The notes below the pieces were generated by a model. The model was not told the origin of the DNA. It saw only the letters and a program-made list of their open reading frames with translations, and made no database searches. Positions 1 to 8,115 of a DNA stretch of 64,000 nucleotides are shown here, piece by piece. A program made the translations under genes and the position numbers. The DNA comes from Chthoniobacterales bacterium (GTDB lineage Bacteria > Verrucomicrobiota > Verrucomicrobiia > Chthoniobacterales > UBA10450), in the NCBI GenBank assembly GCA_035274845.1, contig DATENU010000022.1, positions 248,001 through 312,000 of the forward strand, in the 5' to 3' direction. The stretch's first letter is position 1, and every line of letters starts with the position of its first letter.

Positions 1-823
1 TGCCTTTGACGTGCTGGCCGGCCGGGAACCGCTCTTCGATCTGGTCCCACGGATTCTTCTGGGTCTGCTTCAGGCCGAGGGAAACGCGCTCTTTCTCCTT
101 GTTGATGTCGAGCACGATCACTTCCAACGGCTGGCCCACTTTGAGAAGCTCGCTCGGGTGTCCGAGGCGTCCCCAGGTCATGTCGGTGATGTGGAGGAGG
201 CCGTCCATGCCATCGAGGTCGATGAACGCACCGAAGTCGGTCAGGTTCTTCACGCTGCCCTGGACCCGGTCTCCCACCTGCACGCCTTCGAGGAACTTCT
301 GGCGCTTTTCGCTCCGTTCCTGCTCGATCAGCTCGCGCCGGCTCAGGACCACGTTTTTCCGGTCGTCGTTGATCTTGACGATCTTGAAGTCGTAGGTGTT
401 CCCGACGAACTGCTGCAAATCCTTGGGCGGAATGATGTCGATCTGGGACGCCGGCAGGAACGCTTCCACGCCGATGTTCACCATGAGCCCGCCTTTGACG
501 ACGGACTTCACTTTGCCCTTGATCAATCCATCGCCGGCAAACACCTGGGCGATCTTGTTCCAATTCTGGCGGTAAGCGGCCTTTTCCTTGGAGAGCACGA
601 CCATGCCCTCGTCGTTTTCGAGGCGCTCGAGGAGCACTTCCACTTCGTCGCCAACTTCCATGGACTCGATGTCCTCAAACTCCGAGGAGGGAATGACCCC
701 TTCCGATTTGTAGCCGATATCGACCAGGACTTCTCGCGGGCGAATCTCGAGAACGCGTCCTTTGACGATGCTACCTTCTTTGAACTCGCGGTACGAGTTC
801 GCAAGCAAATCCTGCATTAACAT
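1..823 (-). CDS. rpsA: 30S ribosomal protein S1, N-terminal part (runs off the left edge)
   Basis: Ribosomal protein S1 binds mRNA on the 30S subunit and helps start translation. The minus-strand translation shows about 274 residues holding three consecutive S1 (OB-fold) domains. The first begins near residue 16 (EGSIVKGRVLEIRPREVLVD), the second near 100 (GLIKGKVKSVVKGGLMVNIG), and the third near 184 (the VGDRVQGSVKNLTDFGAFID stretch followed by MDGLLHITDMTWG). A fourth is just starting at the window edge. ATG at 823 is the first start after an in-frame stop at 836-838; a second in-frame ATG lies at 817. No strong Shine-Dalgarno is visible, which is common for S1 genes. The 3' part is outside the window. 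A long open frame on the opposite strand is only its shadow. Confidence 0.95.
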   Translation of the reverse strand, partial: MLMQDLLANSYREFKEGSIVKGRVLEIRPREVLVDIGYKSEGVIPSSEFEDIESMEVGDEVEVLLERLENDEGMVVLSKEKAAYRQNWNKIAQVFAGDGLIKGKVKSVVKGGLMVNIGVEAFLPASQIDIIPPKDLQQFVGNTYDFKIVKINDDRKNVVLSRRELIEQERSEKRQKFLEGVQVGDRVQGSVKNLTDFGAFIDLDGMDGLLHITDMTWGRLGHPSELLKVGQPLEVIVLDINKEKERVSLGLKQTQKNPWDQIEERFPAGQHVKG

Positions 824-1226
824 ATGGGTGAGTTTTTACCGCACGCGGCGCTGGGGCCGCTTTCTGGCTGTCACGCAGGCGCTCCTTACGCCCGGCAGCC
901 CAGAAAGGGGGAGCGGAATAATAGCCTGAAAGCAGCCTGGGTCAACCGGGGAGACGGGCCTCCTTTTCCCTCGTTGTCCTGGCCGTCCCCGTCCTCCTGG
1001 TCGTCCTCGTCCTCGTCCTCGCCATCGGCTTGGTCGCCGGCACTCGAGCACGAGCACGAGGACGAGCACGAGCACGAGGACGAGGAGGAGGACGAGCACG
1101 AGGACGAGGAGGAGGAGGACGAATCTGCCCTACCAACCTGCCGCGCCTCCTTGAGCCCCGCCAAAATCTCCCCATATTGAACATGTCCGTCGTAGCGTGT
1201 CCCTCGCTCTTAACCGGACGTTTCGA
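824..1226. other. Intergenic region between divergent rpsA and a thioredoxin-like gene
   Basis: About 400 bp without a convincing gene. It must hold the promoter of rpsA (left) and probably that of the gene to the right. Its middle is a simple-sequence block listed separately (971-1122). The open frames crossing it translate into Glu/His/Asp/Arg/Ser homopolymer-like strings and are repeat artefacts. Confidence 0.7.
971..1122. repeat. Hexamer-type simple repeat, pyrimidine arm facing purine arm
   Basis: 971-1021 is built from TCGTCC/TCGTCCTCG units. 1043-1122 is built from the complementary CGAGCAC, CGAGGAC and GAGGAG units. The two arms can pair into a long imperfect hairpin around a ~20 nt loop. 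The same hexamer vocabulary recurs at 46189-46275. Confidence 0.8.
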
Positions 1227-1703
1227 ATGAAAAACCTGGTTTTTGTCGGAATCTTTGCCTTCGCCACCTCGCTTTTCGCTGCTTCGCCCGCGGAACAGCA
1301 GCTCGCCGAGGCGATCAAGGCGCCGAACCTCAGCGTGGTCCATCTCTGGGCGCCCTGGTGTTCGAATTGCCAGGCGGAATTGAAGAGCGGCGGCTGGCTG
1401 AAAACCGTGAAGGAGCACCCGGACGTGAAATTCTATTTCGTCTCCGTCTGGAACAGCGGGGAGGACGGCAAGGCGATGCTCACCAAATATGAGCTGGCCG
1501 GGCAGCCAAATGTCACCATTCTCGCGGACCCGGGCCCGCGGAAAGGGGACGGCAAGATCAAGCGCTTCCTCGACCTGCCCTTGAGCTGGATTCCGACGAC
1601 CTGGATTTACAAAGGGGGCGATCTTCGCTACGCGCTCAATTACGGCGAGATCCGGTTCGACGTTCTCAATCAGATGTTCGCGGACAGCAAATCGGAGTGG
1701 TAA
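1227..1703 (+). CDS. Exported thioredoxin-like protein (TlpA/thioredoxin fold)
   Basis: A 158-residue protein with an N-terminal signal peptide (MKNLVFVGIFAFATSLFAAS) and a thioredoxin-fold active site W-C-S-N-C (Cys45 and Cys48), followed by a typical cis-proline region (SWIPTTWIY). The family acts as a periplasmic thiol-disulfide oxidoreductase. The position of the catalytic cysteines directly after the export signal fits a periplasmic or membrane-facing redox role. ATG 1227 is preferred because it starts exactly at the signal peptide; an in-frame upstream start at 1197 would add ten residues in front of it. It ends 10 bp before a cystathionine beta-synthase, so the two are probably co-transcribed, but a functional link to sulfur metabolism is only suggestive. 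Confidence 0.8.
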   Translation: MKNLVFVGIFAFATSLFAASPAEQQLAEAIKAPNLSVVHLWAPWCSNCQAELKSGGWLKTVKEHPDVKFYFVSVWNSGEDGKAMLTKYELAGQPNVTILADPGPRKGDGKIKRFLDLPLSWIPTTWIYKGGDLRYALNYGEIRFDVLNQMFADSKSEW

Positions 1704-1713
1704 TCCTTTTCGC

Positions 1714-3111
1714 ATGAGCCTTTTGCACGCCGACCCCCAACAAAAGCCACCTTCGATTCTTTCGTTGATCGGCGACACCCCGCTGGTCGAAATCACGCGA
1801 CTCGACACCGGCGTCTGCCAGCTTTTTCTCAAGCTCGAAAACTACAACCCGAGTGGATCGATCAAGGACCGCATCGCCCTCTCGATGATCGAAGCCGCGG
1901 AACGCGATGGCAGATTGCAGCCGGGCGGGACCATCGTTGAAGCGACGGCCGGGAATACCGGGCTGGGCCTCGCGCTGATCGGCGGCGCGAAAGGCTATCG
2001 CACCATCCTGGTGATCCCCGACAAGATGTCGCAGGAAAAAATCGCTCACGTCCGAGCGCTCGGCGCCGAAGTGCGGCTCACCCGCTCCGACGTCATGCGG
2101 GGGCATCCTGAATACTACCAGGACATGGCGGCGCGGCTGGCCTCGGAAATTCCCGGCGCCTTTTACGTGAACCAGTTCGGCAATCCCGCGAATCCGCGCA
2201 CTCACGAGAAAACGACCGGCCCCGAGATCTGGGAAGCAATGGGACACCATCTGGACGCCGTCGTGTGTGGCGTCGGTTCCGGCGGCACGATCACGGGTCT
2301 CTCGCGCTTTTTTGCCCGGGTTCAGCCGAACCTCGAGATGGTGCTGGCCGATCCCGCCGGTTCGATCCTGGTCGATTTTGTGAAGACCGGAACCGTCGGC
2401 AGCGCCGGAAGCTGGGCCGTTGAAGGGATCGGAGAGGATTTTGTCCCGGACATTGCCGACCTGTCGCGAGTCGCGGAGGCTTACACGATCGACGACGCGG
2501 AAAGCTTCGCCACCGCGCGCGAGCTCCTGCGGAAGGAGGGGATTCTGGCCGGTTCCTCATCCGGCACAATGCTGGCCGGCGCCCTTCGTTATTGCCGCGC
2601 CCAGACCGAGAAAAAACGGGTCGTCTCTTTCGTGGCCGACGACGGGAGCAAGTACCTCTCGAAGATGTACAACGACTTCTGGATGGCGGAGCAGGGATTT
2701 GTCCGACGCCCGGCCCAGGGCGACTTGAGCGATCTCATCAGCCACCGTTACGAGGCTGGCGAAGTCATCACCGTCGGCCCAGGCGACTCTTTGTTAACGG
2801 CGGTCAAACGGATGCGGGCCGCCGATGTTTCCCAGGTCCCGGTGGTTGATGAAACGGGGAAGGTGGTCGGGCTTTTGGACGAATCCGACATGCTCGTGAA
2901 AGTGCACCAGGATCCCGAGCGTTTTAATCATGCCGTCCACACCGCCATGACGGACAACTTGGAAACGCTTTCGCCGACCGCGAAGATGGCCAATCTCCTC
3001 GAGGTTTTCGAACGCGGCCGCGTCGCCATCATCATGGACGGTGACACATTCCTCGGCCTGATCACGCGGAGCGACCTCCTCTCCTATCTCCGCCGCCAAA
3101 TGCCTTCATGA
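1714..3111 (+). CDS. cbs: Cystathionine beta-synthase (PLP enzyme with C-terminal CBS pair)
   Basis: Condenses serine (or O-acetylserine) with homocysteine to cystathionine, the first step of reverse transsulfuration. The protein has 465 residues. Residues 14-330 are the fold-II PLP domain with N-P-S-G-S-I-K-D-R (Schiff-base Lys51), the substrate loop E-A-T-A-G-N-T-G, the phosphate-binding G-S-G-G-T and an S-S-G motif before the linker. Residues about 340-460 form two CBS (Bateman) modules. That domain order matches eukaryote-type CBS and some bacterial homologs, not plain cysteine synthase. The next gene encodes the enzyme family that processes cystathionine, which supports the pathway call. 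A cysteine synthase with regulatory CBS domains is the main alternative. Confidence 0.9.
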   Translation: MSLLHADPQQKPPSILSLIGDTPLVEITRLDTGVCQLFLKLENYNPSGSIKDRIALSMIEAAERDGRLQPGGTIVEATAGNTGLGLALIGGAKGYRTILVIPDKMSQEKIAHVRALGAEVRLTRSDVMRGHPEYYQDMAARLASEIPGAFYVNQFGNPANPRTHEKTTGPEIWEAMGHHLDAVVCGVGSGGTITGLSRFFARVQPNLEMVLADPAGSILVDFVKTGTVGSAGSWAVEGIGEDFVPDIADLSRVAEAYTIDDAESFATARELLRKEGILAGSSSGTMLAGALRYCRAQTEKKRVVSFVADDGSKYLSKMYNDFWMAEQGFVRRPAQGDLSDLISHRYEAGEVITVGPGDSLLTAVKRMRAADVSQVPVVDETGKVVGLLDESDMLVKVHQDPERFNHAVHTAMTDNLETLSPTAKMANLLEVFERGRVAIIMDGDTFLGLITRSDLLSYLRRQMPS

Positions 3112-3205
3112 AACCGCGGATTACGCGGATGACACGGATGAAGAAAAACATTCAGGCATCTTCGGTTCCCCTTCCCCATCCGCGATATCCGCGTAGTCCG
3201 CGGTT
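3112..3205. repeat. Palindromic intergenic element with 19-bp arms
   Basis: Left arm 3112-3130 (AACCGCGGATTACGCGGAT) and right arm 3187-3205 are inverted with one mismatch, around a 56-nt centre. The element fills almost the whole gap between the two transsulfuration genes. It could fold in mRNA, but it lacks a U-tract and does not look like a normal terminator. Confidence 0.75.
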
Positions 3206-3220
3206 CGAAAATTCTTTCCC

Positions 3221-4381
3221 ATGAAAAAGCAACACGACATCGCGACGCGCGTGATCCACGCCGGCCAATCGCCCGATCCCTCGACCGGCGCGATCATGAC
3301 GCCAATTTACCAGACCTCGACTTACGTTCAGGAGAGTCCGGGCCGGCACAAAGGCTACGATTATTCGCGCTCGATCAATCCCACTCGCAGCGCCTACGAA
3401 CGTTGCATTGCGAATCTCGAGAGCGGCACGCGCGGATGGGCTTTCGCTTCCGGCCTCGCGGCCATGGCTACCGCCCTCGACGGCCTCGACTCCGGTTCGC
3501 ATGTGCTCGTGAGCGACGATCTTTACGGCGGCACTTTCCGCCTTTTCGAACGCGTCCGGCGCCGCTCCGCTAATCTCGATTTCACCTTCATCGATATGAG
3601 CGATCCCGCGAAAATCGAGGGAGCCATGCGGCCGAACACGCGCATGGTCTGGGTGGAAACCCCGAGCAATCCGCTCCTGAAACTGATCGACCTCGAAGCC
3701 GTGGCGAAAATCGCGAAGGCGCACAAAGCCATCAGCGTTTCCGACAACACCTTCGCCAGTCCCTGGATGCAGCGGCCGATCGAATTCGGATTCGACATGG
3801 TGGTCCATTCCGCGACGAAATATCTGAACGGCCATTCCGACATGGTCGGCGGCGTGATTGTCGTCGGCGAGAACAAGGAGCTCGGCGACCAGATCGCGTT
3901 TCTCCAGAACGCAGTCGGCGCGATTGCCGGACCGTTCGACAGCTTTCTCGCAATGCGCGGATTGAAGACGCTGGCGTTGCGCATGGAGCGGCATTGCGAA
4001 AACGCGCTGGAGATTGCGCGCTGGCTGGAAAAGGAACCGAAGGTCGAGAAAATTTACTACCCCGGATTGGAACAGCACCCGCAGCACGAGCTGGCGCGTA
4101 AACAGATGCGCGCCTTCGGCGGAATGGTCACGATCGTTTTGAAAACGGACCTTGCCGGCACTCGCCGCTTCCTTGAGAACACGCATCTCTTCTCGCTCGC
4201 GGAAAGCCTGGGTGGCGTCGAAAGCCTGATCAATCATCCCGCGATCATGACCCACGGATCGATCCCGCCGGAGATGCGGCAATCGCTGGGAATCACAGAC
4301 TCGCTCGTCCGGCTCTCGGTCGGCGTCGAAAAGGTCGATGACCTCATCGACGACCTGAAAACCGCCTTCGCGGCGATCTGA
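3221..4381 (+). CDS. Cystathionine gamma-lyase / gamma-synthase family PLP enzyme
   Basis: A 386-residue member of the Cys/Met metabolism PLP family (fold type I). Visible landmarks are the N-terminal T-R-V-I-H-A-G motif, Y-D-Y-S-R-S-x-N-P-T-R, the cofactor-stacking D-D-L-Y-G-G-T, the W-V-E-T-P-S-N-P motif, and the PLP lysine in H-S-A-T-K-Y-L-N-G (Lys200). Paired with the cystathionine beta-synthase 110 bp upstream, it most likely acts as cystathionine gamma-lyase to give cysteine, 2-oxobutyrate and ammonia. Sequence alone cannot exclude cystathionine gamma-synthase or O-acetylhomoserine sulfhydrylase activity. ATG 3221 follows directly after the palindromic element. Confidence 0.9.
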   Translation: MKKQHDIATRVIHAGQSPDPSTGAIMTPIYQTSTYVQESPGRHKGYDYSRSINPTRSAYERCIANLESGTRGWAFASGLAAMATALDGLDSGSHVLVSDDLYGGTFRLFERVRRRSANLDFTFIDMSDPAKIEGAMRPNTRMVWVETPSNPLLKLIDLEAVAKIAKAHKAISVSDNTFASPWMQRPIEFGFDMVVHSATKYLNGHSDMVGGVIVVGENKELGDQIAFLQNAVGAIAGPFDSFLAMRGLKTLALRMERHCENALEIARWLEKEPKVEKIYYPGLEQHPQHELARKQMRAFGGMVTIVLKTDLAGTRRFLENTHLFSLAESLGGVESLINHPAIMTHGSIPPEMRQSLGITDSLVRLSVGVEKVDDLIDDLKTAFAAI

Positions 4382-4467
4382 GTTGTAACGACGGCGCTCT
4401 GTCGCCGTAAACACGCTTTTTGGAAGGACGCGCGTTCGCACGCCGACCGAGCGGCGTCGTTACAACT
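4381..4467. repeat. Palindromic intergenic element before aroC
   Basis: Left arm 4381-4399 (AGTTGTAACGACGGCGCTC) and right arm 4449-4467 pair with 18 of 19 matches. The stop codon of the upstream gene shares its first base. A second short palindrome (GTAGACGGCCGCTAC) follows at about 4484. Same general type as other intergenic hairpins in the window, but a different sequence. Confidence 0.75.
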
Positions 4468-4521
4468 AGACAGTCCGCGGTCGTAGACGGCCGCTACAGG
4501 CCCGTCTAAGATGCCGCCAAC

Positions 4522-5604
4522 ATGGGCAACACCTTCGGCCAGCTCTTTCGCGTCACGACCTGGGGCGAATCCCATGGCGGCGGGGTCGGGGTCGTGATCG
4601 ATGGTTGTCCGCCGCGGCTTCTATTGAGCGAAGAAGATATCCAGCGCGAGCTGGATCGGCGGCGGCCCGGCCAAAGCGCCATCGTCACCGCCCGCGACGA
4701 AGCGGATCGCTGCCAGATTCTCTCCGGTGTTTTCGAAGGCCAAACCCTTGGCACCCCGATCTCCATCATGGTCCTGAACAAGGATGCGCGGCCGGAAGCG
4801 TACGCCGAAATGAAGTCGACCTACCGCCCATCCCACGCCGATTTCACTTACGAAGCCAAGTACGGAATTCGCAACTGGCAGGGCGGCGGTCGCTCCTCGG
4901 CGCGCGAGACCATCGGCCGCGTCGCCGCCGGCGCCGTCGCGCGCAAGGTCCTGGCGAAATTATTCCCCGGCTTCGAACTAATGGCATACGTCACCGACGT
5001 ATATGATGTGATCACGCAAATTGATCCTGCGGCCGTGACACGGGAGCGGATCGAGGCGAATGCGGTGCGGTGTCCGGATCCAGCGGCAGCGGAGAAAATG
5101 ATCGCGGCGATTGAAAAAGCGCGGGAGGACGGCGACTCGTTAGGCGGAACGATCGGGTGCGTCGCGCGCGGCGTTCCAGCCGGCCTGGGCGAGCCTGTTT
5201 TCGACAAATTGGAAGCCGATCTCGCCAAGGCGATGCTCAGCCTGCCGGCCTCCAAGGGCTTCGAAATCGGGACCGGGTTTTCGGCGACCAGAATGAAAGG
5301 ATCGGAGCATAACGACCCGTTCGAGATGCGCGACGGCAAGGTGCGCACCGCGACAAACAATTCCGGCGGCGTGCAGGGCGGGATCAGCAATGGGGAAGAA
5401 ATTTTCTTTCGCGTCGCTTTCAAACCCACCTCGACGATTGCGCGCGAGCAAAAGACCGTCACCGCGGCGCAGGAAGAAATCACCCTTGCCGCCCGGGGAC
5501 GCCATGATCCCTGCGTCCTTCCCCGCGCCGTGCCAATCGTAGAGGCGATGGCTGCGCTCGTGCTTTGTGATCACGCCCTGAGGCAGAAAGCCATTGCAGA
5601 TTGA
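4522..5604 (+). CDS. aroC: Chorismate synthase
   Basis: Converts 5-enolpyruvylshikimate-3-phosphate to chorismate, the last shikimate-pathway step, using reduced FMN. The 360-residue protein has the family length and signatures: the N-terminal G-E-S-H-G[11 protein letters not shown], the R-P-S-H-A-D region, the [14 protein letters not shown] loop, and the C-terminal [13 protein letters not shown] and R-H-D-P-C-V signatures. ATG 4522 gives the canonical M-G-N-T-F-G-Q start. Its last codons (A-I-A-D-stop) lie inside an intergenic repeat beginning at 5593, so the stop codon is supplied by repeat sequence. Confidence 0.97.
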   Translation: MGNTFGQLFRVTTWGESHGGGVGVVIDGCPPRLLLSEEDIQRELDRRRPGQSAIVTARDEADRCQILSGVFEGQTLGTPISIMVLNKDARPEAYAEMKSTYRPSHADFTYEAKYGIRNWQGGGRSSARETIGRVAAGAVARKVLAKLFPGFELMAYVTDVYDVITQIDPAAVTRERIEANAVRCPDPAAAEKMIAAIEKAREDGDSLGGTIGCVARGVPAGLGEPVFDKLEADLAKAMLSLPASKGFEIGTGFSATRMKGSEHNDPFEMRDGKVRTATNNSGGVQGGISNGEEIFFRVAFKPTSTIAREQKTVTAAQEEITLAARGRHDPCVLPRAVPIVEAMAALVLCDHALRQKAIAD

Positions 5605-5680
5605 AGATTTCAGATTGCAGATTTTCTTATGACGCCCAATCCGAAGATCAATCTGCAATCGGCAATCTGAAATCTGCAAT
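5593..5680. repeat. GATTGCAGAT-type inverted repeat, empty form
   Basis: Left arm 5593-5623 and right arm 5650-5680 are built from ATTGCAGATT/ATCTGCAATC units in opposite orientation, with only 26 bp between them. The left arm overlaps the aroC stop codon, and the right arm ends three bases before the start of the next gene. The same arms flank a gene at 6597-7011. Confidence 0.85.
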
Positions 5681-5683
5681 CCC

Positions 5684-6595
5684 ATGACCGCCGGCTCAGC
5701 CCTTTGGCAGACCGTCTTCCTTTCGTTCGCGGCCGTGCTGCTTTTGTTCGAGGTGGTGCGCGGATGGCGCCTCGGCCTTCTCCGGCAGCTCGCGCGTGGC
5801 GCCGCTATCGTCGCCGGTTATGCCGCTGCTTATTTCGGCGGCGACCTCCTGCTACCGCTTCTTCGTCCCATTTTGAAATGGCCGGACTTCCTCATCTCAA
5901 TGCTCGGCGGCGCACTTCTCGCCCTCGTAGTTTACGGCGTCATCGCCAGCCTGGGGTCAATTCTCTTCAAACGGACCGCGCAACAAAGCTCCGGGACGGT
6001 GCGGCTAGTCTACGGCCTTAGCGGTGCGCTGGCCGGCCTTTGTTTTGGCGCTTTTTTCATCTGGCTCATTCTCGTGGGAATCCGGTCCGTCGGCTCCGTT
6101 GCCGAAGCCCAGGTAAATGCGCGTCCAAAAACGGCTGCGACGCCGAACGCCGTCTCTCGTCCCCTCCGTCCCTCGCGGCGGGAAGAGCCCCCGCCTTCCT
6201 TAACTCAAATCGACGCCGATTCCCTTACCACCTTCATCGCGCGACTGAAGAACTCCGTCGAATTGGGTCCTGTCGGTGATGCCGTGAAGAAGACCGACGT
6301 CACGCCGGCCAGTGTCTACCAAACTCTGCATGATGTTGGGACCATTTGCGCGAACCCGGAGAGCGCCCAGCGCTTTCTCAGTTTTCCCGGCGCGGTCGAA
6401 TTGAGCCAGCATCCAAAGATCATCGCGCTCCGGGACGATCCCGAGATCGCCGCTTTGATTTCGCAAGGCCGCGTTCTCGAACTACTCCAGCACCCGCGAG
6501 TGCTCGACGCGGCGAACGATCCCTCTCTCGTGGCAAAAGTGAAACAGTTCGATTTGAAGAAGGCGCTCGAGTTCGCGGCAAAAGGGGAAGAATAA
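5684..6595 (+). CDS. CvpA-like multi-pass membrane protein
   Basis: A 303-residue protein. Its first 140 residues hold four hydrophobic segments (about 10-28, 38-58, 70-90 and 104-132) in the order seen in CvpA/colicin-V-production proteins, with the usual R-G-W-R-x-G-L-x-R-Q loop between the first two. The rest is a soluble tail of about 160 residues with a basic, proline-containing linker and helical sequence. CvpA family members are inner-membrane proteins linked to envelope homeostasis and, in E. coli, colicin V export; the function here is unknown. The soluble tail is longer than in small CvpA proteins. It sits between two copies of the GATTGCAGAT repeat. Confidence 0.75.
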   Translation: MTAGSALWQTVFLSFAAVLLLFEVVRGWRLGLLRQLARGAAIVAGYAAAYFGGDLLLPLLRPILKWPDFLISMLGGALLALVVYGVIASLGSILFKRTAQQSSGTVRLVYGLSGALAGLCFGAFFIWLILVGIRSVGSVAEAQVNARPKTAATPNAVSRPLRPSRREEPPPSLTQIDADSLTTFIARLKNSVELGPVGDAVKKTDVTPASVYQTLHDVGTICANPESAQRFLSFPGAVELSQHPKIIALRDDPEIAALISQGRVLELLQHPRVLDAANDPSLVAKVKQFDLKKALEFAAKGEE

Positions 6596-6596
6596 A

Positions 6597-6629
6597 ATTG
6601 CAGATTGCAGATCTCAGATTGCAGATTGT
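6597..6629. repeat. GATTGCAGAT-type repeat, left arm of gene-carrying form
   Basis: Direct run of ATTGCAGATTGCAGATCTC-type units immediately after the stop codon of the CvpA-like gene and 4 bp before the start of the four-helix-bundle gene. It is inverted relative to the arm at 6980-7011. Confidence 0.85.
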
Positions 6630-6633
6630 CCTC

Positions 6634-6999
6634 ATGAACCCCGCAGAACTTAAAAATCGGACAAAACAATTCGCCTTGAGAATTCTGAAACTTACAGGCG
6701 CACTCCCAAACACCGTCGCAGGCCGAGCGCTCGCCAACCAGCTGGTACGCAGTGGAACGTCGGTGGCCGCAAATTACCGAGCGACTTGTCGTGCTCGATC
6801 AAGAGCTGAATTCGTCGCAAAAATTGGGGTAGTTTTGGAGGAAGCTGATGAATCGTTATTATGGCTGGAGCTAATCTCCGAAGGAAAATTATTGCCGGCG
6901 AAACGCGTCGAATCCCTGCTCGTCGAAGCCAACGAGCTCGTCTCCATCATGGTCACGTCGCGCAAGTCCGCCGGTTCCAATCTGAAATCTGCAATCTGA
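6634..6999 (+). CDS. Four-helix-bundle protein (23S rRNA intervening-sequence protein family)
   Basis: A 121-residue, mostly helical protein with the family's typical pattern: a start helix with F-A-x-R-I-L-K-L, then V-A-x-x-L-x-x-Q-L-V-R-S-G-T-S-V-A-A-N-Y-R-A, then the F-V-A-K-I-G-V-V-L-E-E-A-D-E-S-L-x-W-L-E-L helix, and a last helix with E-A-N-E-L-V-x-I-M. The family (S23/IVP) is named from proteins encoded in intervening sequences of 23S rRNA, and relatives accompany diversity-generating retroelements; the biochemical role is not established. ATG 6634 is chosen because the family motif starts there. The C-terminus (S-N-L-K-S-A-I-stop) is encoded by the right-hand repeat, so gene and repeat form one unit. 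Confidence 0.85.
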   Translation: MNPAELKNRTKQFALRILKLTGALPNTVAGRALANQLVRSGTSVAANYRATCRARSRAEFVAKIGVVLEEADESLLWLELISEGKLLPAKRVESLLVEANELVSIMVTSRKSAGSNLKSAI

Positions 7000-7011
7000 A
7001 ATCTGCAATCC
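6980..7011. repeat. GATTGCAGAT-type repeat, right arm of gene-carrying form
   Basis: AATCTGAAATCTGCAATC units, inverted relative to 6597-6629. It supplies the stop codon of the four-helix-bundle gene and ends 3 bp before the GTG of glycerate kinase. Confidence 0.85.
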
Positions 7012-7014
7012 ACC

Positions 7015-8115
7015 GTGCGAATTCTTATCGCGCCGGACAAATTCAAAGGCTCGCTTGAAGCTGGCGAAGTCGCCTTCGGCATCGCGGCGGGCCTTCGCGA
7101 TGTCCTGCCGGATGCGATCATCGACCTGATGCCGGTGGCCGATGGCGGCGAAGGCACGGCCGCGGTGATCCGCGAGGCGTGCGGGGGTGAGTGGGTGAAT
7201 TGCGCAGCGCACGATGCGCTCGGGCGGCCGATTGAGGCGCGCTATCTCTGGCTGCCCGATTTAGACACCGCGGTGATCGAGATGAGTGAAGCGGCCGGCA
7301 GCAGGCGTCTCGCGGACTCCGAGCGAGACTTATTGCGCGCCGACACCTGCGGCGTTGGCGAAATGATTCGGGATGCGATGAAGCGGGGCGCCCGAGAGGT
7401 CGTGCTGGGATTGGGAGGAAGCGCCACGAATGACGGTGGCTTCGGAATGGCGCGAGCGCTCGGATTTCGTTTTCTTGGCGCCGCCAAAGAGCTGACGGAT
7501 GGGCCGGGCGATCTGCTAAATCTAACGAAGATTATCCCGGCGGAGCCGCCCGCCATTCAAATCACCGCCGCGGCCGACGTAAAGAATCCGCTGCTCGGCG
7601 CACGCGGGGCGACGCGAACATTCGGTCCGCAGAAAGGCGGCGCCGCCGAGCAGCTTGACGTTCTGGAGAGCGGCCTCTCTCGATTAGCCGATGTGGTTCG
7701 GCGCGATCTGGGCTGCGATTTCCGAGACACGCCGGGCGCCGGCGCGGCCGGCGGACTTGGCTTCGGTCTCCTGAGTTTTTGTGGCGCAACTCTTCGTTCT
7801 GGCTTCGACCTGGTCGCCGAAATTCTCGGACTCGAAGCGGCCATCGAACGAGCGGATATCGTCATTACCGGCGAGGGGTGCCTTGACCGGCAAACGCTGG
7901 AAGGAAAAGCGCCCGCCGGCGTCGCCCAGCTCGCTCGCAAGATGGGGAAGCGCGTCTTCGCCATCGCCGGTTGTGCAACAGGCGAGGAAACGGTCGAGAA
8001 AATTTTCGACGGCGTTTTCCTGCTCGCCACGCCACCAGTCAGCCGCGAGGAAGCGATGGCACGCGCGAAGGACTTATTGCGGGTCCGGGGCCAGCAGTTG
8101 GCGCGGGATTTATGA
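7015..8115 (+). CDS. Glycerate kinase (type-2 GlxK/GarK family)
   Basis: Phosphorylates D-glycerate in the cytoplasm. The 366-residue protein has the family start (R-I-L-I-A-P-D-K-F-K-G-S-L), followed by P-V-A-D-G-G-E-G-T, then G-L-G-G-S-A-T-N-D-G-G near residue 135, P-G-A-G-A-A-G-G-L-G-F-G near 240, and the V-I-T-G-E-G-C-L-D-x-Q-T-L-x-G-K-A-P motif near 280. The start is a GTG at 7015; there is no better in-frame start because the upstream bases are the repeat arm. The last 6 bp overlap the convergent gamma-carbonic-anhydrase gene. It probably feeds glycerate into 2- or 3-phosphoglycerate metabolism. Confidence 0.93.
   Translation: MRILIAPDKFKGSLEAGEVAFGIAAGLRDVLPDAIIDLMPVADGGEGTAAVIREACGGEWVNCAAHDALGRPIEARYLWLPDLDTAVIEMSEAAGSRRLADSERDLLRADTCGVGEMIRDAMKRGAREVVLGLGGSATNDGGFGMARALGFRFLGAAKELTDGPGDLLNLTKIIPAEPPAIQITAAADVKNPLLGARGATRTFGPQKGGAAEQLDVLESGLSRLADVVRRDLGCDFRDTPGAGAAGGLGFGLLSFCGATLRSGFDLVAEILGLEAAIERADIVITGEGCLDRQTLEGKAPAGVAQLARKMGKRVFAIAGCATGEETVEKIFDGVFLLATPPVSREEAMARAKDLLRVRGQQLARDL

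Noticed and set aside
11-820. 269-codon plus-strand open frame at the left edge
   Set aside because: Antisense of rpsA; the minus strand encodes recognisable S1 domains.
1043-1122. CRISPR array
   Set aside because: Units are 6-9 bp with no spacers; a simple-sequence repeat.
824-1180. Open frames rich in His/Glu/Asp, Arg/Ala or Ser
   Set aside because: They translate the hexamer simple repeat at 971-1122 in different frames; no protein-like composition.
3152-4441. 429-codon minus-strand open frame
   Set aside because: Complement of the cystathionine gamma-lyase/synthase gene, a side effect of GC-rich codon use.
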